Shown: positions 54,236 to 63,865, counted from the stretch's first letter. The stretch: DNA of 64,000 bases from Rhizobium sp. Leaf453 (GCF_001425605.1 NZ_LMRG01000001.1:63152-127151), one strand, 5' to 3'. Numbers and translations: made by a program. The notes: generated by a model from the sequence alone, not told the origin.

Positions 54236-54715
54236 ATGAGCAGCGATCATGACATCCATGGGACGGTACTGAAAGATGGGGAAGCCCTGGCGCTCGGCCA
54301 GCAGCTTTGCTTTGCCGTCTATTCCGTGGCGCATGCATTCAACCGGACGTATAAGCCGCTTCTCGATCGTTTCGGCCTGACCTATCCACAATATCTGGTG
54401 CTGCTTGCCCTGTGGCAGAAGGACAGCATGACGGTGAAAGGCATCGGCGAGGAATTGCGGCTGGATTCCGGAACCCTGTCTCCCCTGCTCAAGCGACTGG
54501 AAACATCGGGCTTTGTCAGCCGCACGCGCGACAAGAGCGATGAGCGCCAGGTGATCATCGCGCTGACCCCCAAAGGCCGGGAATTGAAGACGGAAGCCTT
54601 CGGTATCCTGATGGAAATCGGCAAGGCGACGGGCTGCAGCATGGAAGAAGCGGCGGCGCTGCGCACTGCACTCAGCGACCTCAACCGCCATCTGGATGAC
54701 AATCAACGCAGCTAA
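54236..54715 (+). CDS. ohrR: Organic peroxide-sensing repressor OhrR (MarR family)
   Basis: A 159-residue winged-helix repressor. The reactive cysteine is in LGQQLCFAVYSVAHAFNRTYKPLL, as in OhrR, and the DNA-binding part is ELRLDSGTLSPLLKRLETSGFVSRTRDKSDERQ. A second cysteine lies near the C-terminus (ATGCSM), as in two-Cys OhrR proteins. The ATG at 54236 is chosen; the upstream frame is within the intergenic operator region. It represses ohr and itself. Confidence 0.95.
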   Translation: MSSDHDIHGTVLKDGEALALGQQLCFAVYSVAHAFNRTYKPLLDRFGLTYPQYLVLLALWQKDSMTVKGIGEELRLDSGTLSPLLKRLETSGFVSRTRDKSDERQVIIALTPKGRELKTEAFGILMEIGKATGCSMEEAAALRTALSDLNRHLDDNQRS

Positions 54716-54795
54716 AGCGCTGGCCCAGCCTTCCAATGCGCAACCATCGCGCTAATGTCTGTATCAGCGATTCTTGACGCTGGGAGGCAGTACCA

Positions 54796-56727
54796 GTGCG
54801 CAGCGGGTTTACATGGGAAAAGCTCGGCCTTGGCGCTGGATGCCTGAGCATGGCCATCGGCCTCACCATGATGTCGCTCTGGCTCATCCGTCCCGAGGCG
54901 CTGGCGAAAGCCGTGCCGATGCTGTTTGCGATGCAATTCAACACCGCGTTGAGTTTTCTGGTGACCGGCGGCGCCTATTGCCTGCTTTTTACAAGCCTTC
55001 ACAGGCAAGCCATTCTTCCAGCCATCTTCACGGCCGCATTTGCAGCCTTCATTCTCTCCCAGCAACTGTTCGCGATCGACCTCAACGTCGACCGGCTGTT
55101 CATCACGCCTTTTTTCACCAACGGGGCAAGCCACCCGGGGCGCATGGCGCCCAATACTGCCTTCTGCTTCATCCTGATCAATACGGCCGTGGTTCTGACG
55201 GCATTGCTCAGGCGCAACTCGAATCCACGGCTTGTCTGCGCAGCACTTGTCTGCATGATTTCGGTCAGCGCCCTGATTGGCTATGCGCTGAGCATCACGA
55301 CCGCACAGGACTGGCTGCCATTGGCGCGCATGTCGCCACAGACGGCGCTGTGCTTCTTCGCTCTTTCGACGGGGCTGATCTTCTTCGGACTTGAAAAGAT
55401 CGGCTACAATCCCGCGATCGTGGCGGCGACGCTTGCGGCGGCCACCTATCTCCTGCTGTTGTCGCTGACCTACATTGAACTCATGCGCCAGGAAGTGCTG
55501 TTCACGCAGGAATTGCCGGCCAGCGAGAATGTCAATGCTCGCTCGACGCTGCTCGGCGTGCTGCTACTCTCCGGCAGTGTCTTTGCCTGCCTGATCATCT
55601 ACGCGTTTCGAAGTGCCGAACGCTCCCGCGGCATGGCGACGCAACTGTCGGAAAGCCGCAAGCGACTGGCTGCCATCATCGATACCGCCGTCGACGGCTT
55701 CATCACCATCGACGAACGCGGAACGATCCTATCCATCAATCCGGCCTGCGAGAGGATTTTCGGCTATTCCGAGCAAGAAATGCTGCGGCAGAACATCAAG
55801 ATGCTGATGCCGCCGCCTTATCACGGCGAGCATGACCAGTATCTGGCCAATTACAGGCAAACCGGGCAAGCCAAGATCATCGGCATCGGGCGCGAGGCGG
55901 AAGGACAGCGCAAGGACGGCTCGACCTTTCCGCTCGATCTTTCGATCGCCCGGATCGATCTCGACCACCAGATCATCTACAGCGGCATCGTTCGCGATAT
56001 ATCCGAACGCAAGGCTTATGAGCGCGACATTCTCGATGCCAATGCCGAACTGGAGGAATTCTCCTACCGGACGTCACACGACCTGCGCTCGCCGATCGCC
56101 TCGTCACTGGGGCTGGTCGCGATTGCCGACGACATGATCCGCCAGGGCATCGACGTCAAGGAGTTGCAGCCGGTCCTGTCCCGTATCGAACGCAGCTTTC
56201 GCAAGCTGGACCATCTCATCCACAACATCATCTACCTCACGCGGACGAAGATGATGGACGAAGCGGACAGCCCGATCGAAGTCGCTGCGATGGTGCGCGA
56301 TACCGTGGACCGGCTGCATTATTCCGATGGGGAGCGGCGCGTGACCGTGCATATCGACATTCCGGAAGCGATGGTCATCAGCAAGAAGGTCAGCCGATTC
56401 CAGATCATTCTCGACAATCTGATCTCGAATGGGATCATTTTCCACGACCCCAGTGAATCTTCGCCGGAAGTTTTCATTCGCGCATCGCGCGTCAAAGGGC
56501 GCTTCGTGCTCTCCGTCGCCGATAACGGCATCGGCATTCCGCGGGAATACGAACCGCAGCTTTTCCAGATGTTCAAGCGCTTTCACCCGCAACACGCCCA
56601 TGGCAGCGGGCTCGGGCTCTATATCCTGCGCAAGAGCGTCGAGCACCTCGGCGGCACGGTCGCCTACCGACGACAGGACAAGGGCAGCATTTTTACAGTG
56701 ACATTGCCGGAGGATAACAGGAGATGA
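54796..56727 (+). CDS. Membrane PAS sensor histidine kinase, FixL-like
   Basis: A 643-residue kinase starting at GTG with GGGAGG 8 bases upstream. About eight transmembrane helices (12-32, 43-65, 72-92, 121-140, 147-168, 183-201, 205-225 and 254-272) are followed by a PAS domain (290-405). That PAS resembles FixL: FITIDERGTILSINPACERIFGYSE, MLMPPPYHGEHDQYL (His346 in the place of the FixL heme ligand) and IIGIGREAEGQRKDGSTFPL (Arg366 at the oxygen-sensing arginine). The phospho-histidine is His428 in SYRTSHDLRSP, and the ATPase has DNGIGIP and GSGLGLYI. It overlaps the response-regulator gene. Confidence 0.9.
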   Translation: MRSGFTWEKLGLGAGCLSMAIGLTMMSLWLIRPEALAKAVPMLFAMQFNTALSFLVTGGAYCLLFTSLHRQAILPAIFTAAFAAFILSQQLFAIDLNVDRLFITPFFTNGASHPGRMAPNTAFCFILINTAVVLTALLRRNSNPRLVCAALVCMISVSALIGYALSITTAQDWLPLARMSPQTALCFFALSTGLIFFGLEKIGYNPAIVAATLAAATYLLLLSLTYIELMRQEVLFTQELPASENVNARSTLLGVLLLSGSVFACLIIYAFRSAERSRGMATQLSESRKRLAAIIDTAVDGFITIDERGTILSINPACERIFGYSEQEMLRQNIKMLMPPPYHGEHDQYLANYRQTGQAKIIGIGREAEGQRKDGSTFPLDLSIARIDLDHQIIYSGIVRDISERKAYERDILDANAELEEFSYRTSHDLRSPIASSLGLVAIADDMIRQGIDVKELQPVLSRIERSFRKLDHLIHNIIYLTRTKMMDEADSPIEVAAMVRDTVDRLHYSDGERRVTVHIDIPEAMVISKKVSRFQIILDNLISNGIIFHDPSESSPEVFIRASRVKGRFVLSVADNGIGIPREYEPQLFQMFKRFHPQHAHGSGLGLYILRKSVEHLGGTVAYRRQDKGSIFTVTLPEDNRR

Positions 56728-57116
56728 AGATGCACTCGATCTTGACCATCGACGATGATGAAAACGACCAGTTCATCTGCACCTACACGATCCGCAGGTT
56801 CGACCCGCACATCAAGGTGCTGAAGGCGATGAACGGGCTTGAGGCCCTGGGCGTGCTGAAAGACACCACCCCGGATGCGATCATTCTCGATATCAACATG
56901 CCGGTCATGAATGGTTTCGAATTCCTGGAACACTATACCAAGGAGTTCGAGACCCATGCGCCGGTGGTCGCCATGCTGACGAGTTCGCACCACGCCGCCG
57001 ATCGCGAAAAGGCGATGAAGTACGACTTCGTCAAAAGCTATTTCGAAAAACCGCTGACGCCCGAAAACCTGCGCGCGATGGCCGTTCTTCTGGGAGACGA
57101 AAGGCACGGGTCCTGA
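56724..57116 (+). CDS. Single-domain response regulator
   Basis: A 130-residue REC domain without an output domain. Acidic residues DDD at 10-12, phospho-acceptor Asp56 in ILDINMP, Thr86 and Lys109 in FEKP are all present. Its start overlaps the stop of the FixL-like kinase (ATGA), so they form a pair. As a stand-alone receiver it must act on another protein, as in phosphorelay or chemotaxis-type control. Confidence 0.92.
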   Translation: MKMHSILTIDDDENDQFICTYTIRRFDPHIKVLKAMNGLEALGVLKDTTPDAIILDINMPVMNGFEFLEHYTKEFETHAPVVAMLTSSHHAADREKAMKYDFVKSYFEKPLTPENLRAMAVLLGDERHGS

Positions 57117-57170
57117 ACGTGGACGCGGCTCCCGCCGATGGCGAGAGCCCGTCGGACCATAAAACCCCGG

Positions 57171-57974
57171 TCAGATGACGAGGATCGGCGCCTTGTCGCG
57201 CACGCGGCCATAGAGATCGATGACGTCCTGGTTGATCAACCGCACGCAGCCCGACGATGTCGCCTTGCCGATCGATTGCCATTCCGGCGTACCGTGCAGG
57301 CGGTAGAGCGTGTCTTCGCCATTCTTGAAGATGTACATGGCGCGCGCGCCGAGCGGATTGTTTAGCCCTGGCGCCATGCCGCCGTTGGCGATGGAATACT
57401 GCTCGAGATGCGGCTGGCGCGCGACCATCTCGTTCGGCGGCTTCCAACGCGGCCATGTCTGCTTCCACTGGATGACACCCCTGCCCGACCAGGCAAAGCC
57501 CTCGCGGCCGATGCCGACGCCATAGCGCATCGCCCGGCCGTTCGACAGGATGAGATAGAGAAAGCGCTCGCCGGTATCGACAATGATGGTGCCCGGCTTC
57601 TCGCCGAAGGTGTTTTCGACCTCCTGACGATAGAAGCGCGGATCTATCTGCTGATAGGGAACGGCGGGAATGGAGAAGCCGCCATCATATTCGGGGCCGT
57701 ACACTTCGGCATAGTAGGCCGATTGCGCCGGCAGGCCACTGGGCTCCACCCGGGCTTCCGGCAGGCCGTTTCCAACGGCCTGTTCGGGTGTGCCGTCAAA
57801 GCGGGGGCCGAAGTAGCGGCCTTCCAGCCGCGGATCGCGAAAATAGGGGGCGGTCTCGGCCCGGAAACGGTCGGCATTCATGGAAGACGTGCAGCCGGCA
57901 AGCCCTGCTGACGCGACGGCCAGCCCGGACGCGGTCAGAAACTGCCGGCGGGAGAAGGATTTGGACAGGGTCAT
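57171..57974 (-). CDS. L,D-transpeptidase (ErfK/YbiS/YcfS family), Tat-lipoprotein type
   Basis: A 267-residue cell-wall enzyme that forms 3-3 peptidoglycan crosslinks or attaches proteins. The catalytic motif is HGTPEWQSIGKATSSGCVRL (H and S-G-C-x-R). The N-terminus FSRRQFLTASGLAVASAGLAGC combines a twin-arginine motif with a lipobox, suggesting a Tat-exported lipoprotein. The VIDTGERFLYLILSNG stretch is the start of the YkuD-type domain. Confidence 0.93.
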   Translation of the reverse strand: MTLSKSFSRRQFLTASGLAVASAGLAGCTSSMNADRFRAETAPYFRDPRLEGRYFGPRFDGTPEQAVGNGLPEARVEPSGLPAQSAYYAEVYGPEYDGGFSIPAVPYQQIDPRFYRQEVENTFGEKPGTIIVDTGERFLYLILSNGRAMRYGVGIGREGFAWSGRGVIQWKQTWPRWKPPNEMVARQPHLEQYSIANGGMAPGLNNPLGARAMYIFKNGEDTLYRLHGTPEWQSIGKATSSGCVRLINQDVIDLYGRVRDKAPILVI

Positions 57975-58172
57975 TGAACTCTATAATTCCGTTGACGCGG
58001 ATTGGCGGATACGCGGCAGGGACCACGCGGCATCAATCCGGAGATGAAACACCGGTCCCTGCCACAAGTATGGCAATTGCGGCTGGAACGGGGCTTGCGG
58101 CAATCCGGTTCCGCCGTTGCAGCGCAACACGGAATGACCGATGCAAAAAGAGCACAATGTCTGGCGGGGGGC

Positions 58173-60482
58173 TCAGGCCGAAAGCAGGGCGACGAAGGCG
58201 TTTGCGCCAACCGGGCGGCTGATCAGATAGCCTTGAATATCGTCGCAGCCGCTGGACCGCAGGAAATCGACCTGGGCTTGCGTCTCGACCCCTTCGGCGA
58301 TGACCTGCATCTGCAGTTTCTGAGCCAGCGAGATGATCGCACCAGTGATTGCCTTGTCATCGGTGTCGCCGGGAAGGTCCTGGACGAAAGAACGGTCGAT
58401 CTTCAACCGGCGAACCGGAAAGCTCTTGAGCGCGCTGAGAGACGAATAGCCGGTACCGAAGTCATCGATGGCGAGGTGCACGCCGAGCGCCTCCAGTTCG
58501 TGCATGGTGGCGATCGCGCTGCCGACATCCTGCATGATCAGGCTCTCGGTCAGTTCCAGTTCGAGATAGCAGGCTTCAAGCCCGCTGTCCTCGAGCGCTG
58601 CCGCAACGCGCGATGCCCAGTTGCGCTCGCGGAACTGCCGGGCCGAGACGTTGACGCTGACGACGATCGGCGGCAGGCCGGCATCCTGCCAGGCTTTGTT
58701 CTGGCGGCAGGCTTCGTTCAGCACCCAATCACCGATCGGCACGATCAGCCCGGTCTCTTCCGCCAGCGGAATGAAATCAGCAGGTGAGATCAGGCCACGC
58801 TGCGGATGCTGCCATCGCAGGAGTGATTCCGCGGCAAAAATCCTGTTGGTCTTGAGGTTCATCTGCGGCTGGTAGTGCAGCACGAATTCGCCGCGGGTAA
58901 CAGCATCGCGCAGTTCCTCGTGCCGTTGCAGCCGCTCATGCGCCTTGGCCGCCATTTCCGCATCGAAGACCTGCAGATTGTTGCGGCCGACTTCCTTGGC
59001 GCGGTACATGGCGGAATCGGCGTTGGCAAGCAGTTCGGTAGCTGTCTGACCATGATCGGGATAACAGACGACACCCATGCTGCAGCTGACCTGAAGGCTG
59101 CGGCCGTCGAGCACCATCGGAGCGCCAATGGCCGCGCGTATTTCTTCCAATCGGGAGACAAAGATATCGCTCTCTGCCGGCAACCCGTTGAGGAGAACGA
59201 TAAACTCGTCCCCGCCAACGCGGACGATCGTATCGGACTTTCGAACGCAAGCCAGCATGCGCGCCGCAACGATGCGCAGCAGTTCATCACCGGCCTTGTG
59301 GCCCAGCGTGTCGTTGATCAGCTTGAAATTATCGAGATCGAGAAAAGCGAGCGCCACCCACTGGCCACTCGTCTTCGCCAGATGCAAAGCATTGGCGACG
59401 CGCTCATCGAACAGAACGCGGTTTGGCAGACCCGTCAAAGCGTCATGATGCGCCATGAACTGGATACGCTCTTCCGACTGGCGGCGCTCGATGGCAATGC
59501 CTGCGAGATGCGCGGCCATGGAGATCAGTTCACTCTGCTCCGTCGTCGGAACGCCGGGAACACAGGAATAAAGGGCGAAGGTACCGAGCACCTCTCCCTG
59601 GTAGGAGCGGATCGGCATCGACCAGCAGGACCGGTATCCAAACGGCTGGACGAGCGCTGCGAAGTCCTCCCACAGTGGATCTGTCATGATGTCTTCGACG
59701 AAGACCGGTTCGCCACGCCAGGCGGCGGTGCCGCAGGACCCGACCTTTGGGCCGATCGGCACACCGTGGATTGCCGCGCAATAGGCAGCGTCAAGGCCGG
59801 GCGCGGCGCCAGTCAACAGGTGCTTCCTGTCCGGCGACAACAAAAGGATCGAACCGATGATCCCGGGCAGATGCGCCTCGATCATCAGAATGAGCTCGTT
59901 GAAAAAGATATTGAGCGGCGTGCTCGTTGCGATCATTTCGAGCAGCCGCGCCTGGCCGAGAAGCAGCCGTTCCGTCCGCTTCCGGTCGGAAATGTCACGG
60001 GAGACGCCGACGATGCCGATCGTGGCACCCTGCTTGTTGCGCAGGGGCACCTTCGAGGTCATCAGCCAGCGCTCCTTGCCCTTGCTGACAAAGGCCTTTT
60101 CCTCCATGCCGAAGACCGCCTGTCCGCTCTCCATGACGTGCCGTTCCGTCGCCGCCATGTGGCCGACCATTTCGGCCGGATGCAGATCGAAATCGGTCTT
60201 GCCGACGATATCCTGCATTTCCTCGAAACCGTTATCGACAACGGTCGCCTGATTGGCGATGAGAAAGCGTCCTTCGAGGTCCTTGGCGTAGATGTAGTCG
60301 GGAATATGGTTCATCATCGTCTCGAGCCAGTAATGGCGATCGGCGATGTCTGGTTCAGGGGCGAACATGCGGGAAACTTCGGCAGCCAGGCGCTGGCTTG
60401 CGGCGATCAGGCGCTGTGTGTCGTCGTTGCTGGCAATCCTGGCACTGCCATCCCTTCGAAACCGGTCAAAGCTCTTCGTCAA
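58173..60482 (-). CDS. PAS-GAF-GGDEF-EAL protein (cyclic di-GMP turnover)
   Basis: A 769-residue cytosolic signalling protein. A PAS domain (about 50-165, DYIYAKDLEGRFLIANQAT), a GAF domain (about 175-335, GSCGTAAWRGEPVFVEDIM), a GGDEF domain (VGGDEFIVLL) and an EAL domain (about 515-765) are visible. EAL catalytic residues are mostly kept (SVNVSARQF, ELELTESLIM, IDDFGTGYSSL, KIDRSFVQD, AEGVET), but the signature itself reads ESL (AAESLLRW). The GGDEF motif is intact. Both activities may be present, and PAS/GAF inputs would set the balance. Confidence 0.92.
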   Translation of the reverse strand: MTKSFDRFRRDGSARIASNDDTQRLIAASQRLAAEVSRMFAPEPDIADRHYWLETMMNHIPDYIYAKDLEGRFLIANQATVVDNGFEEMQDIVGKTDFDLHPAEMVGHMAATERHVMESGQAVFGMEEKAFVSKGKERWLMTSKVPLRNKQGATIGIVGVSRDISDRKRTERLLLGQARLLEMIATSTPLNIFFNELILMIEAHLPGIIGSILLLSPDRKHLLTGAAPGLDAAYCAAIHGVPIGPKVGSCGTAAWRGEPVFVEDIMTDPLWEDFAALVQPFGYRSCWSMPIRSYQGEVLGTFALYSCVPGVPTTEQSELISMAAHLAGIAIERRQSEERIQFMAHHDALTGLPNRVLFDERVANALHLAKTSGQWVALAFLDLDNFKLINDTLGHKAGDELLRIVAARMLACVRKSDTIVRVGGDEFIVLLNGLPAESDIFVSRLEEIRAAIGAPMVLDGRSLQVSCSMGVVCYPDHGQTATELLANADSAMYRAKEVGRNNLQVFDAEMAAKAHERLQRHEELRDAVTRGEFVLHYQPQMNLKTNRIFAAESLLRWQHPQRGLISPADFIPLAEETGLIVPIGDWVLNEACRQNKAWQDAGLPPIVVSVNVSARQFRERNWASRVAAALEDSGLEACYLELELTESLIMQDVGSAIATMHELEALGVHLAIDDFGTGYSSLSALKSFPVRRLKIDRSFVQDLPGDTDDKAITGAIISLAQKLQMQVIAEGVETQAQVDFLRSSGCDDIQGYLISRPVGANAFVALLSA

Positions 60483-60675
60483 GCAAGCCTCCAGGGACGG
60501 ATGCGTCGATAAACCGTCGTTTGCCTTTTGCCACCCCGAGTTCTAGCAGCGAGAAGTTATTCTTCCCTAAAGACAGTATTCGCAACTGGCCGAATAATGC
60601 TTTCCTCCACCGCCAATTTCCGTTTATTCCATCGCGAAATGCTGAAATTTCGTATCATTTCGATACACAAAGCAT

Positions 60676-60691
60676 TGGCACGATCTATGCT
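60676..60691 (+). promoter_or_regulatory. Candidate sigma-54 promoter of the TIGR03808-type gene
   Basis: TGGCACGATCTATGCT keeps GG and GC separated by exactly 10 bases, as in -24/-12 promoters (consensus TGGCAC-N5-TTGCW), with one change in the -12 element. It lies 22 bases before the next start codon. Confidence 0.5.
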
Positions 60692-60713
60692 TGGCAAGCA
60701 TAAAGGATTGCTC

Positions 60714-62087
60714 ATGTACACCCGCCGCTTGCTCCTCTCCTCGATCGCTTCGCTTGGCCTCTGCGCCGCCACCGGCAGGCTCGCCATGGCCGCACAATTG
60801 AAGCCGCAAACCGACGGGTTGCGTGGCACGATCGACATATCCGGCTATGATATCATTCCCAACGGAGTGGCGGACCAAAGCCAGGCAATGAACCGGCTGC
60901 TGCGGGATGCAGCCGTTCAGGGCCTGCCGGTTTTCCTGCCTGCCGGGGATTACCTCGTTGCCGGCATCGTCCTACCCGACGATCTGTGGCTGAGCGGCGT
61001 CCCCGGCCGGACGCGGTTGATCCATGCGGGCGCTAGCAGCTTCATGACTGCTGAAGGGCTCGGCAAGCTCACCCTGTCGGACCTCGTTTTCGACGGGGGC
61101 GGCAAATCACTTTCGGACGACGTCGAGGGGCTTCTCAACTTGCGCGCCGTCAAGGACCTTACTATCAGCAACTGCACGATCACCGGCTCTGTAAAACACG
61201 GCATCAATGCCGAACATTGCGGCGGCCGGATCGAGGACAACAGCATTTCCGGCGCTGCCTTTTCCGGCATTTACGCGGTGGAAAGCGAGAGGTTGGCGAT
61301 CACCGGCAACACCGTGTTCGACTGCGGCAATGGCGGTATCCTGGTCCATCGCTGGGAGACGGGCGAAGACAACACGATGGTGAGCGGCAACCGCGTCTAC
61401 CGCATCTCGGCAAAGGATGGCGGCACCGGGGAAAATGGCAACGGCATCAACATCTTCCGCGCCGCGGGCGTGATGGTGACGGACAATCACATTTCCGACT
61501 GCGCCTTTTCCGCCATTCGCGCCAACAGCGCCAGCAATGTGCAGATATCAGACAATCAATGCCTGCGCTCGGGCGAGACCGCCATCTATTCAGAGTTCGG
61601 CTTTCAGGGCGCGATCATCTCCGGCAACCTGATCGATGGCGCCGCCAACGGCATCATCGTCTGCAATTTCAACGAGGGCGGGCGGCTCGCGACGGTCAAC
61701 GACAACATCATCCGCAACCTGCATGTCGACGGCCCCTATATCCACGATGGTGCCGGCTTTGGTTTCGGCATCGCGGTCGAGGCCGACACGGTCGTCACCG
61801 GCAATGTGATCGAGAACGCGCCGAAATGGGGGCTGATGCTGGGATGGGGACCCTTCATGCGCGATGTCGTCGTCACCGGAAACCTGGTTCGCGGCGTCGG
61901 TGGCGGCTGCTACGTCACGGTGGTCGAGGGGGCCGGCACCGCGCTCATCGCCAACAATCTGTTCCAGGACGTGAAAGACGGCGGCATCCTCGGCTATCGC
62001 TGGAACGAGAAGACCACCGGCGACCTGATGAAGAGCGGCAGCGAGGCCTTCAAGCATCTCACCCTGTCAGGCAATCGCGTCAGCTGA
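60714..62087 (+). CDS. Tat-exported parallel beta-helix repeat protein (TIGR03808-like)
   Basis: A 457-residue exported protein. The N-terminus MYTRRLLLSSIASLGLCAAT is a twin-arginine signal. The rest is a right-handed beta-helix of repeated N-x-(I/V)-x-(D/G)-type turns (ITGNTVFDCGNGGI, VTDNHISDCAFSAI, ISGNLIDGAANGIIV). These features match the rhizobial TIGR03808 repeat family, whose role is unknown; a pectin- or polysaccharide-acting enzyme is possible but no catalytic residues are recognised. A sigma-54-like promoter precedes it. Confidence 0.85.
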   Translation: MYTRRLLLSSIASLGLCAATGRLAMAAQLKPQTDGLRGTIDISGYDIIPNGVADQSQAMNRLLRDAAVQGLPVFLPAGDYLVAGIVLPDDLWLSGVPGRTRLIHAGASSFMTAEGLGKLTLSDLVFDGGGKSLSDDVEGLLNLRAVKDLTISNCTITGSVKHGINAEHCGGRIEDNSISGAAFSGIYAVESERLAITGNTVFDCGNGGILVHRWETGEDNTMVSGNRVYRISAKDGGTGENGNGINIFRAAGVMVTDNHISDCAFSAIRANSASNVQISDNQCLRSGETAIYSEFGFQGAIISGNLIDGAANGIIVCNFNEGGRLATVNDNIIRNLHVDGPYIHDGAGFGFGIAVEADTVVTGNVIENAPKWGLMLGWGPFMRDVVVTGNLVRGVGGGCYVTVVEGAGTALIANNLFQDVKDGGILGYRWNEKTTGDLMKSGSEAFKHLTLSGNRVS

Positions 62088-62189
62088 GCCGAAAACATCA
62101 AAAGATTTCATGGCTGATATCACCGGTATTCGCTTCTTGCGCCGTTCTGTCTCGCCTACCCTGCGCCGATCGATCGAGGAGGAATGACC

Positions 62190-62855
62190 ATGCTGACGAT
62201 CTACGGCGTTTACCGCTCACGCGCATCGCGCAACTACTGGATGGCGGAGGAACTCGGCATTCCCTTCCTGTCCGTGCCGGTCATCCAGGCCAGACGCCTT
62301 GCCGATCCGCTGTCGCCCGGCGCGCCCCTCAACACCAAATCCGCGGCCTTTCTCTCGGTCAATCCGATGGGGTTCATCCCGGTGATCGAGGATGACGGAC
62401 TGGTTCTGGCGGAATCGCTCGCCAACAATCTCTACCTCGCGCGCAAGCATGGCGGTCCGCTCTCCGGCGCCGATGTCCGCGAGGAAGGCGAGATGATGAC
62501 CTGGACGCTCTGGGCGGCGACGGAGGTCGAGCCACATTCCGTGAAAATCGTGCTGACCTATGACAATGCCCTCGACAAGACGCCGGACGGACAGGCGGTC
62601 ATTGCGGCCGCGGTCCAGGGACTGGAAAAGCCTTTGGCGCGCCTGAACACCCATCTGCAGGCTAGCGATTACGTGGTCGGCAACCGCTTCACCGTCGCCG
62701 ATCTCAACCTCGCGGAAGTGATGCGCTATGCGATGAGCGAGACCTATCTGCTCGACAAATACAGCCATGTAAAGGACTGGCTCGTCCGCTGCCACGCTCG
62801 CCCGGCCTTCGGGCGAATGATGGCGGCGCGGCAGAAGGAAGTGGCGGAGGCTTGA
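62190..62855 (+). CDS. Glutathione S-transferase family protein
   Basis: A 221-residue [34 protein letters not shown] starts the thioredoxin-like domain, with the S-R-x-S-R type region in place of the catalytic cysteine or tyrosine motif. [27 protein letters not shown] binds glutathione, and [20 protein letters not shown] is the C-terminal N-capping box. AGGAGG lies 7 bases before ATG 62190; the in-frame ATG at 62184 is too close to it. Confidence 0.9.
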   Translation: MLTIYGVYRSRASRNYWMAEELGIPFLSVPVIQARRLADPLSPGAPLNTKSAAFLSVNPMGFIPVIEDDGLVLAESLANNLYLARKHGGPLSGADVREEGEMMTWTLWAATEVEPHSVKIVLTYDNALDKTPDGQAVIAAAVQGLEKPLARLNTHLQASDYVVGNRFTVADLNLAEVMRYAMSETYLLDKYSHVKDWLVRCHARPAFGRMMAARQKEVAEA

Positions 62856-62870
62856 TCCGGCGGCGAGCGC

Positions 62871-63773
62871 TCAGGCGAAACCGAGCTTCTGCATGCTGTC
62901 TTCGATTTCCTCGCGCACCCATTGCTTGAAGGCGGTGACCGTTCGCGTCTCACGCCGCGAGGGTGGCGTGACGAAATAGTGTCCGAAGCCGGTTTTCACC
63001 CTTACCGGAAACGGCACGACAAGGCGGCCTTCGATAATCGAATAACCGGCCAGAGTCTGCCAGGCGAGCATGACGCCCTGCCCGGCAATGGCGGCGTCCA
63101 GACAGAGCGAGGCCTCGTTGAAGACATGGCGTGCCTTCATCGCTTCACCCGAGAGGCCGACGTCGCGCAGCCACGTTTCCCAACTGAACATCGAACGGCC
63201 ATCCAGCACGGCGGGAACATCGAGCAGGTCCCGCGGTGTCTTCAATCCCTCCGCCATGGCGGGCGAACAGACCGGAAAGACTTCCTGCTCCAGCAACAGC
63301 TCCGCCTTGACGTCCGGCCAGTTGCCGGTGCCGACGCGAATGCCGAGATCGACGCCGGAATTTTCGAGATTGACCAGGGCCGTCGTCGCATCGATGCGCA
63401 GGCTGATATCCGGATGCTTCTCCGCGAAGCGATCCAGCCGGCAGACCAGCCAGCGGGCGGCGAAAACCGGAGCCACGGAAATGGTCAGGACCGTCTCGTC
63501 GCGCCGCCGGGCGGTTGCGACCGCCTGATCGAGCGTTTCGAAACCGCCAGTCAAGCGTGGCAGGAAACCTTCAGCGAAGGACGTGGCCGCCAGCCCACGG
63601 GTGGTGCGCTCGAACAGGGCGCGGCCCAACTGCCGTTCCGTCTTGATAATCTGCTGGCTGACGGCCCCGACCGTGACGCCAAGCTCATCCGCTGCCGCCT
63701 GCAGCGAGCCGAGGCGGCCGGCAGCCTCGACGGCGCGCAGTCCGTTGAGATGAACGGCATTGAGATGTTTCAT
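62871..63773 (-). CDS. LysR family transcriptional regulator (GcvA-like)
   Basis: A 300-residue regulator. The winged helix is LNGLRAVEAAGRLGSLQAAADELGVTVGAVSQQIIKTERQLG, and the inducer domain follows (FAARWLVCRLDRFAEKHPDISLRIDATTALVNL), close to the GcvA/AmpR-type pattern. It is divergent from the small gene at 63866 and may regulate it. Length is normal. Confidence 0.92.
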   Translation of the reverse strand: MKHLNAVHLNGLRAVEAAGRLGSLQAAADELGVTVGAVSQQIIKTERQLGRALFERTTRGLAATSFAEGFLPRLTGGFETLDQAVATARRRDETVLTISVAPVFAARWLVCRLDRFAEKHPDISLRIDATTALVNLENSGVDLGIRVGTGNWPDVKAELLLEQEVFPVCSPAMAEGLKTPRDLLDVPAVLDGRSMFSWETWLRDVGLSGEAMKARHVFNEASLCLDAAIAGQGVMLAWQTLAGYSIIEGRLVVPFPVRVKTGFGHYFVTPPSRRETRTVTAFKQWVREEIEDSMQKLGFA

Positions 63774-63865
63774 ATAGTTTTTCTATAGCAGCGTCCCAGC
63801 AAACTCAATTGAAAAGCAGCCGTGGCAGGCAGAGTGTAGGGGCATACAACATCGAAGGTGATGCC

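Noticed and set aside
58875-60512. 545-codon plus-strand frame opposite the GGDEF-EAL gene
   Set aside because: No domains are seen; the minus strand carries clear PAS, GAF, GGDEF and EAL motifs.
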